A stretch of 64,000 nt of DNA. Source: Mycolicibacterium canariasense. GTDB taxonomy: Bacteria > Actinomycetota > Actinomycetes > Mycobacteriales > Mycobacteriaceae. Position 1 is the first letter of the stretch. Every line of letters starts with the position of its first letter. The notes beneath the pieces were generated by a model. It made no database searches. It was not told the origin of the DNA and saw only the letters and a program-made list of their open reading frames with translations. The position numbers were made by a program, and so were the translations under genes. The stretch lies in contig NZ_LQOL01000072.1 in the NCBI RefSeq assembly GCF_002101555.1, positions 1 through 64,000 of the forward strand. Reading direction: 5' to 3'. Shown here piece after piece: positions 18,634 through 27,426 of this stretch.

Positions 18634-19598
18634 CGTACCTTCAACACGACTTTGCCGGTGGCGCTGCGGTTTTCCATCGAGGCGATGGCCTCACCGGCCC
18701 GCTCGAACGGATACACCACCGGCTCGGGCGCGGGCACCGCGCCGGAGGCCAGCAGCGGGGCCAGCTCCGCCCACTGCTGAGCCAGATATCCCGGGTGGGT
18801 CATCGTCCAGGCGCCCCAGCCGACGCCGATCGCGTCGACGTTGTTGAGCAGTAACCGATTCACCTTCACCGTGGGGATCTCCCCGCCGGTGAAGCCGACC
18901 ACGAGCAGCCGCCCGCCCGGGGCCAGCGAACGCAGTGAATCGGTGAACCGGTCCCCGCCGACCGGGTCCAACACGATGTCCACCCCGCAGCCGCCGGTCA
19001 GCTCGGCCACCGCGTCCTTGAACCCGTCGGCCGGCACCACGTCGGTGGCACCCGCCGCCCGGGCGATCTCACCCTTGGCCTCGGTGCTCACCACCGCGAT
19101 CACGCGGGCGGCGCCCAGCGCCGGGGCCAGCCGTAGCGTCGAGGTGCCGATCCCGCCGGCGCCACCGTGCACCAGTACCGTCTCGCCGGCGGCCAGCCTG
19201 CCGCGGGTGCGCAACGCGAAGTGCACGGTCAGGTCGTTGAACAGCACGCCGGCACCCGCCTCGAAGGACACCGAGTCGGGCAGTGCGAACACCCGCTCCG
19301 GCGGCAGCGCCACCACCTCGGCCATCGCGCCGGTCAGCAGTGTCAACCCGGCGACCCGGTCCCCGGGTGCCACCGGCGCATCCCGCGGTGCGCTGCGCAC
19401 CACCCCGGCGACCTCCGCACCGGGGATGTACGGCAGTGGCGCCTTGTACTGGTACAGGCCGCGGGTCTGCAGGGCGTCGGGAAACGCGACGCCGGCAGCG
19501 TGCACCTCGATGACCACCCCGTCGGCGCCCGGTTCGGGGATGTCCACGACCTCCGCCGCCGACGGTCCGTCCAACCGGGGGATGTGTATGGCGCGCAT
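18630..19598 (-). CDS. fadB4: FadB4-like NADPH:quinone oxidoreductase
   Basis: A 322-residue zinc-independent medium-chain dehydrogenase/reductase of the quinone oxidoreductase type. It has the N-terminal GroES-like fold (VIEVHAAGVAFPDAL), the family sequence GVLFNDLTVHFAL, the NADPH-binding VLVHGGAGGIGTSTLRLA and VDIVLDPVGGDRF. The pattern matches mycobacterial FadB4 (Rv3141) as I recall it. ATG 19598 is used; the longer frame upstream runs into the divergent hydrolase gene. The substrate is uncertain: 2-enoyl-CoA or a quinone. In M. tuberculosis fadB4 lies next to fadE23, whereas here it is 40 kb away. Confidence 0.8.
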   Translation of the reverse strand: MRAIHIPRLDGPSAAEVVDIPEPGADGVVIEVHAAGVAFPDALQTRGLYQYKAPLPYIPGAEVAGVVRSAPRDAPVAPGDRVAGLTLLTGAMAEVVALPPERVFALPDSVSFEAGAGVLFNDLTVHFALRTRGRLAAGETVLVHGGAGGIGTSTLRLAPALGAARVIAVVSTEAKGEIARAAGATDVVPADGFKDAVAELTGGCGVDIVLDPVGGDRFTDSLRSLAPGGRLLVVGFTGGEIPTVKVNRLLLNNVDAIGVGWGAWTMTHPGYLAQQWAELAPLLASGAVPAPEPVVYPFERAGEAIASMENRSATGKVVLKVR

Positions 19599-19697
19599 GA
19601 CGCACCATTTAACAACCCGGTGCCGAGGCGCTCCACGACGGCCGCCGCGTAGACTGACCACCCCGGCAACGTGGCCGGGGACGATTGGAGCCCGCAG

Positions 19698-20621
19698 ATG
19701 ACGCTTCCACCGCTGCCCGCCGGCCGCACCGTGGCCGTCCGCTCGAATGACGGCACCCGGCTGCACACCCAGGTCTTCGGCCCGGACCACGGTTACCCGA
19801 TCGTGCTGGCCCACGGCATCACCTGCGCCATCGGGGTGTGGGCGCATCAGATCGCCGAGCTGGCCGGCCAGTACCGCGTCATCGCCTATGACCACCGCGG
19901 GCACGGTCGCAGCGAGACTCCGCGTGAGCGCCGCCGGTACAGCCTCAACCATCTGGCCAGCGATCTGGACGCGGTGCTCGATGCGACATTGGCGCCGGGG
20001 GAGCGCGCCGTCATCGCCGGACACTCGATGGGCGGTATCGCGATCACGTCATGGTCGCAGCGCTACCCACGGCGGGTGCTTCACTGCGCCGACGCCGTGG
20101 CGTTGATCAACACCACCACCGGGGACCTGCTGCGTGACGTGCAACTGGCCCCGGTGCCCGCACCGCTGTCACAGGCCCGGATCCGGACCGCCGGCACGTT
20201 CCTGAAAACCTTCGGTGCCACCCCGATCCCCAAACTGGCGGGTGGACCCAACAAGCGGTTCGTCGAGTACCTGGCCGTCGGGCGCGACGCGGACCCGGAG
20301 GTGGGCGACCTGGTGTACCGGCTGTTCGCCGCCACCCCACCGGCCGGTCGCGGCGGCTGGGCCCGCGTGTTGGTGGACAGCCTTGGTGCCAACCACATTT
20401 CGCTGCGCAACCTGACGGTGCCGACGCTGGTGATCGGCAGCAGCAAAGACCGGCTGTTGCCGATCAACGCCTCCCGTCACATCGCCGGCCACCTGCCGAA
20501 CCTGGCGGGATTCGTCGAGCTGCCCGGCGGGCACTGCGCCATCCTGGAACGGCCGGCCGAGGTGACCCAGCAGCTGCGGGCGTTGGCCGAATCGGCTGCC
20601 CGCCAACGGCTCAGCTCGTGA
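19698..20621 (+). CDS. Alpha/beta-fold hydrolase
   Basis: A 307-residue alpha/beta hydrolase. The oxyanion region is LAHGITC, the strand YDHRGHGRSE follows, the nucleophile elbow is GHSMGG, the acidic residue is in SSKDRLLPI and the catalytic His in PGGHCAI. The ATG at 19698 follows GGAG by 9 nt. It is divergent from fadB4 and convergent with the amine oxidase gene, overlapping its 3' end by 11 bp. The substrate is unknown; a lipid or ester hydrolase is likely. Confidence 0.83.
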   Translation: MTLPPLPAGRTVAVRSNDGTRLHTQVFGPDHGYPIVLAHGITCAIGVWAHQIAELAGQYRVIAYDHRGHGRSETPRERRRYSLNHLASDLDAVLDATLAPGERAVIAGHSMGGIAITSWSQRYPRRVLHCADAVALINTTTGDLLRDVQLAPVPAPLSQARIRTAGTFLKTFGATPIPKLAGGPNKRFVEYLAVGRDADPEVGDLVYRLFAATPPAGRGGWARVLVDSLGANHISLRNLTVPTLVIGSSKDRLLPINASRHIAGHLPNLAGFVELPGGHCAILERPAEVTQQLRALAESAARQRLSS

Positions 20622-21939
20622 GGTACCCGGCCGCCTCGGTCGCGGCGCGCTGACCGGAGCGCACCGCGCCGTCCAGGAATCCCGTCCATTCGTCGGCCGT
20701 CTCGGTACCGGCCCAGAACACGCCGTCGACGGGGGCGCGCAGCGCGTGCCCGTAACTGGTCCAGGCGCCGGGCGGTACCGCAGCCGTCGGCCCGCCCGGC
20801 GCGAATTCCTCTGTGCCCCAACAATGGTCGAGATAATCGATGGGTGTCGCGGCGGCGTCGCCGAACAGCGCGGCGAAATTGCGCAGCGCGCGGTCGCGAC
20901 GTTGCTGCGGGGGCAGCGGGTCGAAGCTGCGGGAGTCGGCGAATCCCAACAGCACGCCGGGGCCGTCGTCACCGGGGCTGACGTCGAAGGTGATGAACAC
21001 CGGTCCCTCATCCGACAGCGCCTCGCCCGAGCAGCCGTCGGCCCGCCAGAACGGCTTGTCGTAGGCGGCGTAAGCCTTGCTCAGATTGCCTTGCGGCCAA
21101 TGCGCGATCAGGGCCCGATGGTCGTCGGGCAGCCCCGGTTCGAAGGTGATCGCGCCGCGGTGCGCCGGCGGGACGGCCACGATCACGGCACGTGCCTGCC
21201 AGGACTCGGTGTCGGATTCGACGCGATACCCCGCGGTGTCCCGGATGACGCGGCGTACCACGGTGTTCAGCCGCACGGTCAGGTCCTCGGCCATCCGGAC
21301 GGCGATCTGCTGGGTCCCACCCGGGAAGCGGTCCTGTTGGGCACCGCCCTCGACGTCGAGCATGGGCCCCAGACCGCCTGCTGCCTTCACGTAGCGCACC
21401 GCGTGCAGCATGGACACCGCGTCCGGCTCGCAACCCCATGTCACCCGCGACATGATCGCCATCAGATTCCGGGTCGACGCGTTGGCGTGCACCGAGCGCA
21501 ACCAGCTGTCCAGGCTGCGCCGGTCCAACCGCTCGGCCGCGGGCGCCGCCCACGGGTCGGTCACCGGGATCAGCTTGGCCAGCCGTTCGAACCGCCACTG
21601 GATCCGGGACACGTCGAACAGTTCGATCAGCGACAGCTTCGGGATGGTGCTGCGGTAGGACCGCACCCGCCCGTGCCAGTCGATCAGATTCTTGCCGCGG
21701 GAGTACGTGGGCACGGTGGCGCAGCCCAGTTCGGCCGCCAGTTTCAGCACGGCGGTCTGCGTGGGGCCGACGAAGGTGGCACCGAGGTCCACCGGCACCC
21801 CGGCGATCGTCGTCGTGTGCGAGCGTCCGCCGACCCGGTCGCGCCCCTCCAGCACGACCACGTCGTGGCCTCGTCTGGTCAGTTCGCGCGCCGCCACCAG
21901 CCCCGCGAACCCGGCTCCCACCACGATCACATCGCCCAC
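20611..21939 (-). CDS. Flavin monoamine oxidase family protein
   Basis: A 442-residue FAD amine oxidase (MAO/PAO superfamily). The N-terminal FAD motif VIVVGAGFAGLVAAREL is followed by the GG doublet region (DRVGGRSHTTTIAGVPVDLGATFVGPTQ). The C-terminal flavin contact is VFWAGTETADEWTGFLDGAVRSGQRAA. The Cys of mammalian MAO that binds FAD covalently is not present, suggesting non-covalent FAD. The GTG at 21939 is chosen to place MGDVIVVGAG at the N-terminus; a GTG at 21975 would add 12 residues and leave only 14 bp to the divergent LLM gene. Oxidation of an amine or related substrate is expected. Confidence 0.82.
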   Translation of the reverse strand: MGDVIVVGAGFAGLVAARELTRRGHDVVVLEGRDRVGGRSHTTTIAGVPVDLGATFVGPTQTAVLKLAAELGCATVPTYSRGKNLIDWHGRVRSYRSTIPKLSLIELFDVSRIQWRFERLAKLIPVTDPWAAPAAERLDRRSLDSWLRSVHANASTRNLMAIMSRVTWGCEPDAVSMLHAVRYVKAAGGLGPMLDVEGGAQQDRFPGGTQQIAVRMAEDLTVRLNTVVRRVIRDTAGYRVESDTESWQARAVIVAVPPAHRGAITFEPGLPDDHRALIAHWPQGNLSKAYAAYDKPFWRADGCSGEALSDEGPVFITFDVSPGDDGPGVLLGFADSRSFDPLPPQQRRDRALRNFAALFGDAAATPIDYLDHCWGTEEFAPGGPTAAVPPGAWTSYGHALRAPVDGVFWAGTETADEWTGFLDGAVRSGQRAATEAAGYLTS

Positions 21940-21989
21940 GGCCTCAGTCTGCACCGAAGCACCGGCGCCGCGCACTAGGGTGAGCCGCT

Positions 21990-22982
21990 GTGAAGGTGAT
22001 GACGGCGTTGTACGGGCCCACCGATGCCATCGAGCGTGCGCGGACGTTGCGCGATGCCGGTGCCAGCGGGGTGTTCACCTTCGAAGGACCCCATGACGTG
22101 TTCACCCCGCTGACCCTGGCCTCGACGGTCGGTGGGCTGGACCTGATGACCAATGTGGCGATCGCGTTCCCACGCAATCCGATTCACCTCGCGCACCAGG
22201 CGATCGACCATCAGATCCTCACCAGCGGCCGGTTCACACTGGGGCTGGGCACCCAGATCCGCACCCAGATCGAGAAGCGGTTCGGCGCCGATTTCGACCG
22301 GCCGGTGGAGAGGATGACCGAACTGGTGGCCGCCCTGCGGGCCATCTTCACCGCCTGGTCGACGGGCGAACGGCTGAACTTCCGGGGCGAGTTCTACCGG
22401 CACACCCTGATGACCCCGACCTTCACCCCGCGCGACAACGTCTACGGGCCACCGCCCATCTATGTCGGGGCGCTCGGGCCAAAGCTGACCCGCGCGGTCG
22501 CCGAGCATGCCGACGGACTGCTGGTGATGCCGTTCGGGTCGAAACGCTTCCTCGACGAGGTGACCATGGCCTCGGTGGACGCCGGGCTGCGCGCGGCAGG
22601 TCGTCGTCGCGAGGACCTCGCGATCGTCCCCGAGGTCATCGTGTCGGTCAGCTCCGACAGCAATCCCGACCACGCCGCCACCCGCCAGTTGCTGGCCTTC
22701 TACGGGTCCACCCCGGCGTACCGGCCGGTGCTGGAGGTGCACGGCTGGGGTGAGCTGCAGCCCGAACTGAACGCGCTGTCCAAACAGGGCCGCTGGGCCG
22801 AGATGGGCGGGCTGATCGACGACGACGTGCTGCACACCATCGCCGCCTGCGGCACCCCCGCCGAGGTCGCCGCCCACATCGCAGACCGGGTGCGCGGGGT
22901 GTCCGACCGGGTGTGCATCTACCAGCCCGGACCGATCGCGGCGGATTCGCTGGCCCAGATCGTTGACGCGCTGCGTACCTGA
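21990..22982 (+). CDS. LLM-class F420-dependent oxidoreductase
   Basis: A 330-residue luciferase-like monooxygenase family protein of the group that uses coenzyme F420 in mycobacteria. The TIM barrel shows DLMTNVAIAFPRNPIHLAHQA, SGRFTLGLGTQIRTQIEKRFG and PPIYVGALGPKLTRAVAEHADGLL. The GTG start is preceded by an AGGG-like box. It is divergent from the amine oxidase and is followed 45 bp later by an EthA-like monooxygenase, so the two may be cotranscribed. The substrate is unknown. Confidence 0.83.
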   Translation: MKVMTALYGPTDAIERARTLRDAGASGVFTFEGPHDVFTPLTLASTVGGLDLMTNVAIAFPRNPIHLAHQAIDHQILTSGRFTLGLGTQIRTQIEKRFGADFDRPVERMTELVAALRAIFTAWSTGERLNFRGEFYRHTLMTPTFTPRDNVYGPPPIYVGALGPKLTRAVAEHADGLLVMPFGSKRFLDEVTMASVDAGLRAAGRRREDLAIVPEVIVSVSSDSNPDHAATRQLLAFYGSTPAYRPVLEVHGWGELQPELNALSKQGRWAEMGGLIDDDVLHTIAACGTPAEVAAHIADRVRGVSDRVCIYQPGPIAADSLAQIVDALRT

Positions 22983-23027
22983 GCACCTATGGTGGTGGTA
23001 CGGCGCAGGACCACGAGGAGGTTGTCC

Positions 23028-24587
23028 ATGGGCGAGGAGCAGGTCGAGTCCGGGTTGATCCCCGGCTTCGCCCCCGAATTCACCCCCGAATTCACTGATG
23101 TGCTGATCATCGGGGCGGGCATCTCCGGCATCAACGCCGCCTACCGCATCCACGAGCAGAACCCGCGGCTGACCTACGCCATCCTGGAGCGCCGCGAACG
23201 CCTCGGCGGTACCTGGGATCTGTTCCGCTACCCCGGCATTCGTTCCGACAGCGATATCTTCACCCTCAGCTTCCCGTACGAGCCGTGGACCCGCGAAGAA
23301 CATGTCGCCGACGGGGCCGATATCCGTGACTACCTCGCGCACACCGCGCACAAACACGGCATCGACCGGCACATCCGCTTCAACACCAGGGTGCTCTCGG
23401 CGGACTGGGATTCGGCCACCGACACCTGGTCGGTGCGCACCGAGGTCGACGGCGTGCCGGCCATCCACCGGGCCCGCTTCCTGTTCTTCGGCACCGGGTA
23501 CTACGACTACGACCACCCGCACACCCCGCCGATCGCCGGGATGCACGATTTCGCCGGTCCGGTGGTGCACCCGCAGTTCTGGCCCGAATCGCTGGACTAC
23601 ACCGGCAAGAACATCGTGGTGGTCGGGAGCGGAGCCACCGCGATCAGCCTGGTGCCCGCGCTGGCCCGCAAGGCCGGTCACGTCACCATGCTGCAACGTT
23701 CACCCACCTACATGATGGCCATGCCGGCAGTCCCCGCCGTCATGCAGACCGTCCGGAAGCTGTTGCCGGCCAAGCTCGCTCACCGTTTCATCCGATTCCG
23801 CAACGCGTGGATGCACTATGCGCTGCTCCTGTTCTTCAGGAAGGCGCCGGGCCTGGGACGGCGCCTGATCCGCAACAGGACCATCGCGCGCCTCCCGGCG
23901 GGCTATCCCGTCGACGTGCACTTCAAGCCCCGCTATCGACCATGGGACCAGCGGATGTGTCTGGTGCTCGACGGTGACCTGTACGAGGATCTCAGCGCCG
24001 GGCGAGCCGACATCGTCACCGATCACATCGATCACGTCGATGCCGCCGGCATCGTGCTGGCCGGTGGTGGCCGGCTGGATGCCGACATCATCGTCACCGC
24101 AACGGGGTTACAGCTGCAGGCACTGGGCGGGATCGAGTTGCGCATCGACGGCCGCACGATCGACCCCACCGACCGGTTCGTCTACAAGGAGCACCTGCTC
24201 GAAGAGGTGCCGAACATGGCGTGGTGTGTCGGGTACACCAACGCGTCGTGGACGCTGCGCGCCGACATGACCGCCAAGGCGGTGGCAAAGCTGTTGGCGT
24301 ACATGGATGCGCACGGCTATACGCACGCCTACCCGCATCGCAACGGTGTGCCGGTACAGGAGAAGCCGGCCTGGGACATCAACGCCGGCTACGTGCAGCG
24401 GGCGCCGCACGCGCTGCCCAAGTCCGGTACCCGCCGGCCCTGGAACGTGCGGCACAACTACGGGCTGGACGTGATCGACCATCGGTTCGACCGGATCGAG
24501 GAGTCGATGGTGTTCGGCCGCGCGCCGGCCCGCGAGCTAGCCGAACCGGCTCCGGTACAGGTGGTAGGCCAGCAGGGCAACGTGTAA
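23028..24587 (+). CDS. EthA-like Baeyer-Villiger monooxygenase
   Basis: A 519-residue flavin-containing monooxygenase very similar in pattern to mycobacterial EthA. FAD motif VLIIGAGISGINAAYRI; GGTWDLFRYPGIRSDSD; the Baeyer-Villiger fingerprint FAGPVVHPQFW; NADPH motif VVVGSGATAISLVPAL; then HVTMLQRSPTY, PWDQRMCLV and VGYTNASWTLRAD. The ATG at 23028 has a strong GAGGAGG site 6 nt upstream. By family it turns ketones into esters and may sulfoxidise thioamides such as ethionamide. The last 51 bp overlap the convergent DUF218 gene, an unusually long 3' overlap. Confidence 0.88.
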   Translation: MGEEQVESGLIPGFAPEFTPEFTDVLIIGAGISGINAAYRIHEQNPRLTYAILERRERLGGTWDLFRYPGIRSDSDIFTLSFPYEPWTREEHVADGADIRDYLAHTAHKHGIDRHIRFNTRVLSADWDSATDTWSVRTEVDGVPAIHRARFLFFGTGYYDYDHPHTPPIAGMHDFAGPVVHPQFWPESLDYTGKNIVVVGSGATAISLVPALARKAGHVTMLQRSPTYMMAMPAVPAVMQTVRKLLPAKLAHRFIRFRNAWMHYALLLFFRKAPGLGRRLIRNRTIARLPAGYPVDVHFKPRYRPWDQRMCLVLDGDLYEDLSAGRADIVTDHIDHVDAAGIVLAGGGRLDADIIVTATGLQLQALGGIELRIDGRTIDPTDRFVYKEHLLEEVPNMAWCVGYTNASWTLRADMTAKAVAKLLAYMDAHGYTHAYPHRNGVPVQEKPAWDINAGYVQRAPHALPKSGTRRPWNVRHNYGLDVIDHRFDRIEESMVFGRAPARELAEPAPVQVVGQQGNV

Positions 24588-25097
24588 CGGTCCCCATTCA
24601 CCGGGGATGTAGTCGCGCGCGGGGCGCAACCGCCGGGCCAGCGTCGGTGCCTCGTCGCGAACGATCTGTCGCGCCCGGCGCGCGTGAAAGGTGTTGGACG
24701 CGACCTTGATCGCGCGGCTGTCGGCCATCAGCGGGATCGAGTTCACGATGTTCTGCACGGTGTTTCGCGACCGATCCTCCACGGTGACGTTCGCCGGCGG
24801 TACCCCGAGCCGGTTGACCGCGTAGTCGGCCATCAGCGCCGCCTCCGGCACCGGTGTGCGCACCGCGCCCCCGGAGAAGATGAATTGCGCCGTCGACGGA
24901 TCGGTGGAGCGGACCGCGATGCGAACCCGCCACTTCCACAGCGCGGTGATCGGGCACCCCAGCACCAGGACGGTTTCTCCGGGCACCGCGGCATCATCGG
25001 CACGCACGGTGTGCTCGCGTGAAGCCTTCCACGTCGCCCACTCCGCCGCGCCGAAGATGGCCAGAACGGCCGGTGCCCATACCCACTTCGACGCCAT
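24537..25097 (-). CDS. YdcF/SanA-like DUF218 membrane protein
   Basis: A 186-residue protein with an N-terminal membrane anchor (WVWAPAVLAIFGAAEWATW) and a DUF218 domain. Motifs: TVLVLGCPI, FIFSGGAVRTPVPEAALM, TVEDRSRNTVQNIVNS and KVASNTFHARRAR. DUF218 proteins (YdcF, SanA) are linked to envelope integrity. ATG 25097 or 25121 may be the start. A short tandem duplication of TTCGACCACAAC at 25105-25132 lies across this region. The 3' end overlaps the EthA-like gene by 51 bp. Confidence 0.75.
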   Translation of the reverse strand: MASKWVWAPAVLAIFGAAEWATWKASREHTVRADDAAVPGETVLVLGCPITALWKWRVRIAVRSTDPSTAQFIFSGGAVRTPVPEAALMADYAVNRLGVPPANVTVEDRSRNTVQNIVNSIPLMADSRAIKVASNTFHARRARQIVRDEAPTLARRLRPARDYIPGEWGPLHVALLAYHLYRSRFG

Positions 25098-25143
25098 CGC
25101 TCCATTCGACCACAACTTCATTCGACCACAACGGGCCGCGGGT

Positions 25144-25899
25144 TCAGGAAGTCCGGATGGTCAGCCCCGTCGCCAGCAACCGAGTGGCCGACAATCCGAA
25201 TGTCGTCTTGAACCGGTCGGCCAGGTGCGACGGGCTGGCGAAGCCGGCTTCGGCCGCGGCGGTGGTGAGATTGTGCCCGGCCGCGAGTTCGGCGCCGGCG
25301 CGGATCAGCCGACACCACAACCGGTAGCGACGCAGGCTCGACCCGGTCTCCTGACGGAACAGGTGCAGGAAACGCGACTCGGACAGGCCGGCGGACGCCG
25401 CCAGCTCGCGCGCCGGGGTCTGCGTGGCGGGATCGTCGCGAATCTGCTTGGCCACCAGCCCGATCCGGGCATCGATGGCGTTCATCGCGACCGGCGCCGC
25501 CGCCGCCAGCCACCGCGTCGCCGCGGCGTCATCCGGTGGCACGGTGACGAGCTCCGGCTGTGCGTGGTGGTGCACGCCGACCTGGTGATGGAACTCGGTG
25601 AACTGGCGCCGGCACGACCGGGTGCGCTCGGACACGGGATCGAGGTAACACGACACCAGGCGGCCGTCGACCGCCAGATGGTGGGTGAGCCGGGGCGGGA
25701 CGAGCACGGAGCGCGCGACGATTCGCCGGGTAGCGACGGTGACGGTCAACGGGGCGTCGACGCCCACGGCCAGACACCACACCGACCCGGAGTGCGGTTG
25801 CAGGCCCAGCCCGGGGCCGGCATAGAGCGCCTGTCCGGGGTACAGCCACACCGCGGGATAGCAGGTTTGTGGAAGCGCCGCCGGGTTCGCGCTGGGCAT
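25144..25899 (-). CDS. AraC-family transcriptional regulator
   Basis: A 251-residue regulator. The N-terminal half is a cupin-like sensing domain with weak conservation. The C-terminal AraC/XylS domain has two helix-turn-helices (ARELAASAGLSESRFLHLFRQETGSSLRRYRLW and LTTAAAEAGFASPSHLADRFKTTFGLS). ATG 25899 is preceded by AGGAG. It is divergent, with a 37-bp gap, from the small DUF4345-like gene and probably controls it. Confidence 0.85.
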   Translation of the reverse strand: MPSANPAALPQTCYPAVWLYPGQALYAGPGLGLQPHSGSVWCLAVGVDAPLTVTVATRRIVARSVLVPPRLTHHLAVDGRLVSCYLDPVSERTRSCRRQFTEFHHQVGVHHHAQPELVTVPPDDAAATRWLAAAAPVAMNAIDARIGLVAKQIRDDPATQTPARELAASAGLSESRFLHLFRQETGSSLRRYRLWCRLIRAGAELAAGHNLTTAAAEAGFASPSHLADRFKTTFGLSATRLLATGLTIRTS

Positions 25900-25936
25900 G
25901 CTGGACTCCTGATCGCTGACGAAACAGGAGGTTACC

Positions 25937-26287
25937 GTGGCCGAAGTGGTCATTGCGGTGTTCTTCGCCGGGATGGGCGTCTACGCACTGGCCGCGCCGG
26001 CGGCCATGCTGGGTCCGTTCGGCGTCACGCTCGGCACCGCGACCGCGCGCTCGGAGGTGCGTGCGGTCTACGGCGGATTCGGCCTGGCCGTCGCCGCGGT
26101 GCTGATCTACGCCGCCCGCGTGCCCGAGCTGCGCACCGGTGTCCTCGTCACCGTCGGAGCCGCCCTGGCCGGGATGGCCGTCGGGCGGCTGGTGTCGGTG
26201 TTCGGTGAGCGGACACCGTTCTACCCCAACTGGTTCTATTGCCTGGTCGAAGCCGTGGGCGCGGTGGTGGCATTCTGGGCCGTCTAG
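25937..26287 (+). CDS. Small DUF4345-like membrane protein
   Basis: A 116-residue protein with four predicted helices (VVIAVFFAGMGVYALAAP; VYGGFGLAVAAVLIYAA; GVLVTVGAALAGMAVGRLVSV; YCLVEAVGAVVAFWAV). The conserved pattern ARSEVRAVYGGF ... GRLVS matches DUF4345. The GTG start has a clear CAGGAGG site. The function of this family is unknown. It is divergent from an AraC regulator. Confidence 0.75.
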   Translation: MAEVVIAVFFAGMGVYALAAPAAMLGPFGVTLGTATARSEVRAVYGGFGLAVAAVLIYAARVPELRTGVLVTVGAALAGMAVGRLVSVFGERTPFYPNWFYCLVEAVGAVVAFWAV

Positions 26288-27426
26288 GGAGCCACGGTCA
26301 GCCAGTCGGCGAACCCGGACGGGTCGTGCCGGCCCAGCGCGCCGTGCTCGAACAGCCCCCACCCCTCGGCCGGGGCGCGGTCACCCTCGGTGCACACCGC
26401 CCGGCCGACATGGTCGATCACGCCGAAGCCGGACCGCCCGATGATGGCCGGATCGGTCATGTCGTAGGTGAACCGTTCGGTGAACTTCTCGCCGCGCCAC
26501 ACGCCATGCGTCCAGTCCGGATCACCGCCGTAGCCGCCGCCGACGTGAATCGGCACCGGCAGTTTGGATTCCACGTCGAACCGGACCGGTGACCCGTCCG
26601 GCGCGGTCGCGTCGATCGTCGCTCCGGTAGGGATGCGGGTGCCGGAGCGGTAGTGGATCCGCACCCGCGGCCAGCCCAACTGTTCCACCCGCCCGTCCTT
26701 CCAGATCCGGGTGCAGTCGTTCAACGACCGGAATCCGTTGGGCTCCTCCTGGATGATCAGCGCGATGGAGAAGTCGTCGAACGCCATCGGCACGTACAGC
26801 CACCACATGCCCTCGAACGGCGGATCCGCCGGCCGCCCGGCCGGTTCGGTCTCACCGATCGGCCGGATACCCCAGGACCGGTCCCGGGATCCGATCCACA
26901 CCGCGGGATCGACGGTGATCCGCTGCCCGTCGATCTCCAAAGTTCCACTCCATGAACCCAGTTGGGCGAACCGCTGGGCGTCCAGCGTCACCCGGTTGCC
27001 CTGCCGCATGATATGCGGTTGTTCCTGCACGACGTCGAACAGTCCCGTCCAGGTGAGATCGGCGGCGATGCCGTCGGTCTCGTCGAGGGTGATGCGCAGC
27101 GAGTGCAGCGGGTCGGTCACCTCGACGCGGTAACCCAGCACATGCTGGTGGAGCCGGTCGGCGTCGATGGCATCGGACAGGTGCACCGCCGTCTGGGTGT
27201 CACCGCTTCCGCCGAATGTGCCGCTGCCGCGGCGGGCAACCAGGAGGAAGGCGTCCTTCACCCCGAGGTTGGGGTAGTAACCGATCCCGGTGATGACGAA
27301 GATGTCACCGGTGCGGTCGTGGGCGTTGAAGTAGGACCTGTCGTAGAAGTTGCGGTCCGACGTTCCCGGCCAGGCAATCGGTTTCGGAAGCTGGTGGACG
27401 GGAAACTCATCCATGGGGCCGAGCAT
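26284..27426 (-). CDS. DUF7065-like (CrtC/lipocalin-type) protein
   Basis: A 380-residue soluble protein of a family common in mycobacteria next to APH-like kinases. It resembles hydroxyneurosporene-synthase/AttH-type beta-barrels: RSYFNAHDRTGDIFVITGIGYYPN near the N-terminus, the signature GSRDRSWGIRPIG in the middle and DHVGRAVCTEGDR near the end. The ATG at 27426 overlaps the stop of the kinase gene (ATGA) and has AAGGAA upstream. No catalytic function is established. It probably binds or modifies a hydrophobic compound together with the kinase. Confidence 0.7.
   Translation of the reverse strand: MLGPMDEFPVHQLPKPIAWPGTSDRNFYDRSYFNAHDRTGDIFVITGIGYYPNLGVKDAFLLVARRGSGTFGGSGDTQTAVHLSDAIDADRLHQHVLGYRVEVTDPLHSLRITLDETDGIAADLTWTGLFDVVQEQPHIMRQGNRVTLDAQRFAQLGSWSGTLEIDGQRITVDPAVWIGSRDRSWGIRPIGETEPAGRPADPPFEGMWWLYVPMAFDDFSIALIIQEEPNGFRSLNDCTRIWKDGRVEQLGWPRVRIHYRSGTRIPTGATIDATAPDGSPVRFDVESKLPVPIHVGGGYGGDPDWTHGVWRGEKFTERFTYDMTDPAIIGRSGFGVIDHVGRAVCTEGDRAPAEGWGLFEHGALGRHDPSGFADWLTVAP

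Noticed and set aside
20746..21978. 410-codon plus-strand ORF
   Set aside because: Antisense shadow of the amine oxidase gene; no domain and atypical composition.
21975..23696. 573-codon minus-strand ORF
   Set aside because: Covers the LLM and EthA-like genes in antisense; His/Gly/Arg-rich with no family.
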